A stretch of 64,000 nt of DNA from Stenotrophomonas bentonitica (GTDB taxonomy: Bacteria > Pseudomonadota > Gammaproteobacteria > Xanthomonadales > Xanthomonadaceae), in contig NZ_PKQP01000005.1 in NCBI RefSeq assembly GCF_002887735.1, positions 1 through 64,000 of the forward strand, written 5' to 3'. How positions within the stretch are numbered: position 1 is the first letter of the stretch; the number at the start of each line of letters is the position of its first letter. A program made the position numbers and the translations under genes. Shown here piece by piece: positions 62,854 to 64,000 of this stretch. Below the pieces are notes generated by a model. The model had not been told where the DNA came from, searched no databases, and was given only the letters and a program-made list of their open reading frames with translations.

Positions 62854-63444
62854 ATGTCCCACGTCCTTGACGATGCTGCGCTCGATCAGTTGTTCCGTAC
62901 CGCCCGCACCCAGAACGCCTTCCTTGATAAGCCGGTCGACGACAGCCAGCTGAAGGCGCTGTACGAGCTGCTCAAGTGGGGCCCGACCGCCGCCAACGGC
63001 AGCCCGGCGCGCTTCGTGTTCGTGAAATCCCCGGAAGCCAAGGCCAAGCTCGCCCCGGCCCTGTCGGAGGGCAACCACGACAAGACCCTGGCCGCCCCGG
63101 TCACGGTGATCGTCGCCTTCGACGAAGACTTCCACGAGAAGCTGCCGTTCCTGTTCCCGCACACCGATGCCAAGGCGTGGTTCGACGGCCCGCGTGAAGG
63201 TCGCACCGAAGGCGCGTTCCGCAATGGCAGCCTGCAGGGCGCCTACCTGATCCTGGCCGCGCGCGCGCTGGGTCTGGATGCCGGCCCGATGTCCGGGTTC
63301 GACAACGCCAAGGTCGACGAAGCCTTCTTCAAGGGCACCGCGATCAAGTCGAATTTCCTCGTCAACCTGGGGTACGGTGACGCCTCGGGCCTGTTCCCGC
63401 GGCTGCCTCGCCTGTCCTTCGACGAAGCGGCCCGCATCGCATAA
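62854..63444 (+). CDS. rutE: malonic semialdehyde reductase RutE-like nitroreductase
   Basis: FMN-dependent nitroreductase-family protein (196 aa). [48 protein letters not shown] and [26 protein letters not shown] match the RutE/HadB group, which reduces malonic semialdehyde to 3-hydroxypropionate in pyrimidine breakdown. No other rut genes are in the window, so the specific substrate is uncertain. Confidence 0.88.
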   Translation: MSHVLDDAALDQLFRTARTQNAFLDKPVDDSQLKALYELLKWGPTAANGSPARFVFVKSPEAKAKLAPALSEGNHDKTLAAPVTVIVAFDEDFHEKLPFLFPHTDAKAWFDGPREGRTEGAFRNGSLQGAYLILAARALGLDAGPMSGFDNAKVDEAFFKGTAIKSNFLVNLGYGDASGLFPRLPRLSFDEAARIA

Positions 63445-63529
63445 GCGTTACCGCCGGATCGTGGCCCGTCCGTGCGGATGGGCTGCATGAATTTTTTTCT
63501 TTTCCCTTCGATTACGAGAGAGACCTGAC

Positions 63530-64000
63530 ATGACCGTGACCCGCAAACTGCTGCTGCCGCTCGCCCTGACCCTGGCCATCGCCGCCTGCTCCAAGCCGGC
63601 CGACGAAGCCGCTGCTCCGGCCGCTGACGCGCCGGCCGCCACCGAAACCGCCGCCCCGGCAGCAGACGCTGCGGCTGCCGCCCCGGCTGCCGATGCGATC
63701 CAGATCGCCTCGGGCACCTACAAGCTCGACCCGACCCACACCGACGTGCTGGTCCAGTGGAGCCACTTCGGCTTCTCGCACCCGACCGCCCACTTCGGCA
63801 GCGCCGAAGGCACCCTGGTGTATGACGCCGCTGACGTGACCAAGTCCACCGTGGAAGTGAAGCTGCCGCTGACCGGCCTGAACAGCTTCACCGCCAAGTT
63901 CGACGAGCACCTGAAGAGCGCCGATTTCTTCGACGCCGCCAAGTTCCCGGCCGCCACCTTCAAGAGCACCAAGGTGGAAGCCAACGGCACCAACAAGCTG
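63530..64000 (+). CDS. YceI family lipoprotein (partial, cut by window edge)
   Basis: The first 157 codons of a YceI protein, continuing past the window. It has a lipoprotein signal with IAAC (Cys20), an Ala/Pro-rich linker (about 25-60) and the YceI beta-barrel start in GTYKLDPTHTDVLVQWSHFGFSHPTAHFGSAEGTL, with later DEHLKSADFFDAAKFPAATF. YceI proteins bind isoprenoid lipids in the periplasm. GAGAGAGA lies upstream of the ATG. Confidence 0.9.
   Translation, partial: MTVTRKLLLPLALTLAIAACSKPADEAAAPAADAPAATETAAPAADAAAAAPAADAIQIASGTYKLDPTHTDVLVQWSHFGFSHPTAHFGSAEGTLVYDAADVTKSTVEVKLPLTGLNSFTAKFDEHLKSADFFDAAKFPAATFKSTKVEANGTNKL

Overview
The window is a high-GC chromosomal segment of a gammaproteobacterium of the Xanthomonadaceae, most probably Stenotrophomonas. 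The genus call rests on repeated GTAG-type palindromes between genes (the SMAG class of REP element described from S. maltophilia), on the gene content (aa3 oxidase cluster with ctaG, SURF1, ctaA and ctaB; rpsU-yqeY divergent from tsaD; glnE) and on uniformly GC-rich codon use. I see no phage, IS element, CRISPR array, tRNA or plasmid gene. The only functional RNA gene I can place firmly is a 5S rRNA at the left edge, the tail of an rRNA operon.

Layout. 1-778: 5S rRNA with its terminator, then a gene-free stretch with a long imperfect inverted repeat. 779-6297: envelope proteins: an M28 lipoprotein peptidase, a VNG-repeat beta-solenoid protein, an EnvC-like LytM factor and a CtpA/S41 protease. 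6454-12877: rhomboid protease, FadL-type porin, an unknown exported protein and bifunctional PutA. 13154-21659: a complete cytochrome aa3 oxidase locus (coxB, coxA, a 44-residue membrane protein, ctaG, coxC, SURF1, an SCO-like protein, ctaA, ctaB). 21720-32793: mostly housekeeping (dnaG, yqeY, rpsU, tsaD, folB, an MscS-type channel) with several unknown or membrane proteins and a HEPN/Abi-like protein. 32932-37583: a GH3 beta-glucosidase behind a LacI-type operator, a lipoprotein, and a PQQ-type sugar dehydrogenase gene broken by one in-frame TGA.

37689-50337 is the most interesting block. Nine genes in two divergent arms encode an APC permease, an L,D-transpeptidase-fold protein, an RpiR/MurR regulator, a dipeptide epimerase, an NlpC/P60 peptidase, a transglutaminase-like protein, a TonB-dependent receptor, a class C serine hydrolase and a VanX-type D,D-dipeptidase. 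Together they look like a system that imports and dismantles peptidoglycan peptides, comparable in logic to the Bacillus ykf genes but with its own outer-membrane receptor. An AT-rich palindrome in the divergent promoter is a candidate operator for the RpiR protein.

50381-64000 holds small membrane and EF-hand proteins, a HAD hydrolase, a DUF1338/HglS 2-oxoadipate dioxygenase, an acetyl-CoA hydrolase/transferase, glnE, a VUT-family transporter, a three-gene DUF2145 cluster with two tandem paralogues, an ELM1-family protein, a RutE-type nitroreductase and the start of a YceI lipoprotein cut by the window edge. Many genes overlap or abut, and several (tsaD, glnE) carry a -10-like box placed so that the transcript would begin at the start codon.
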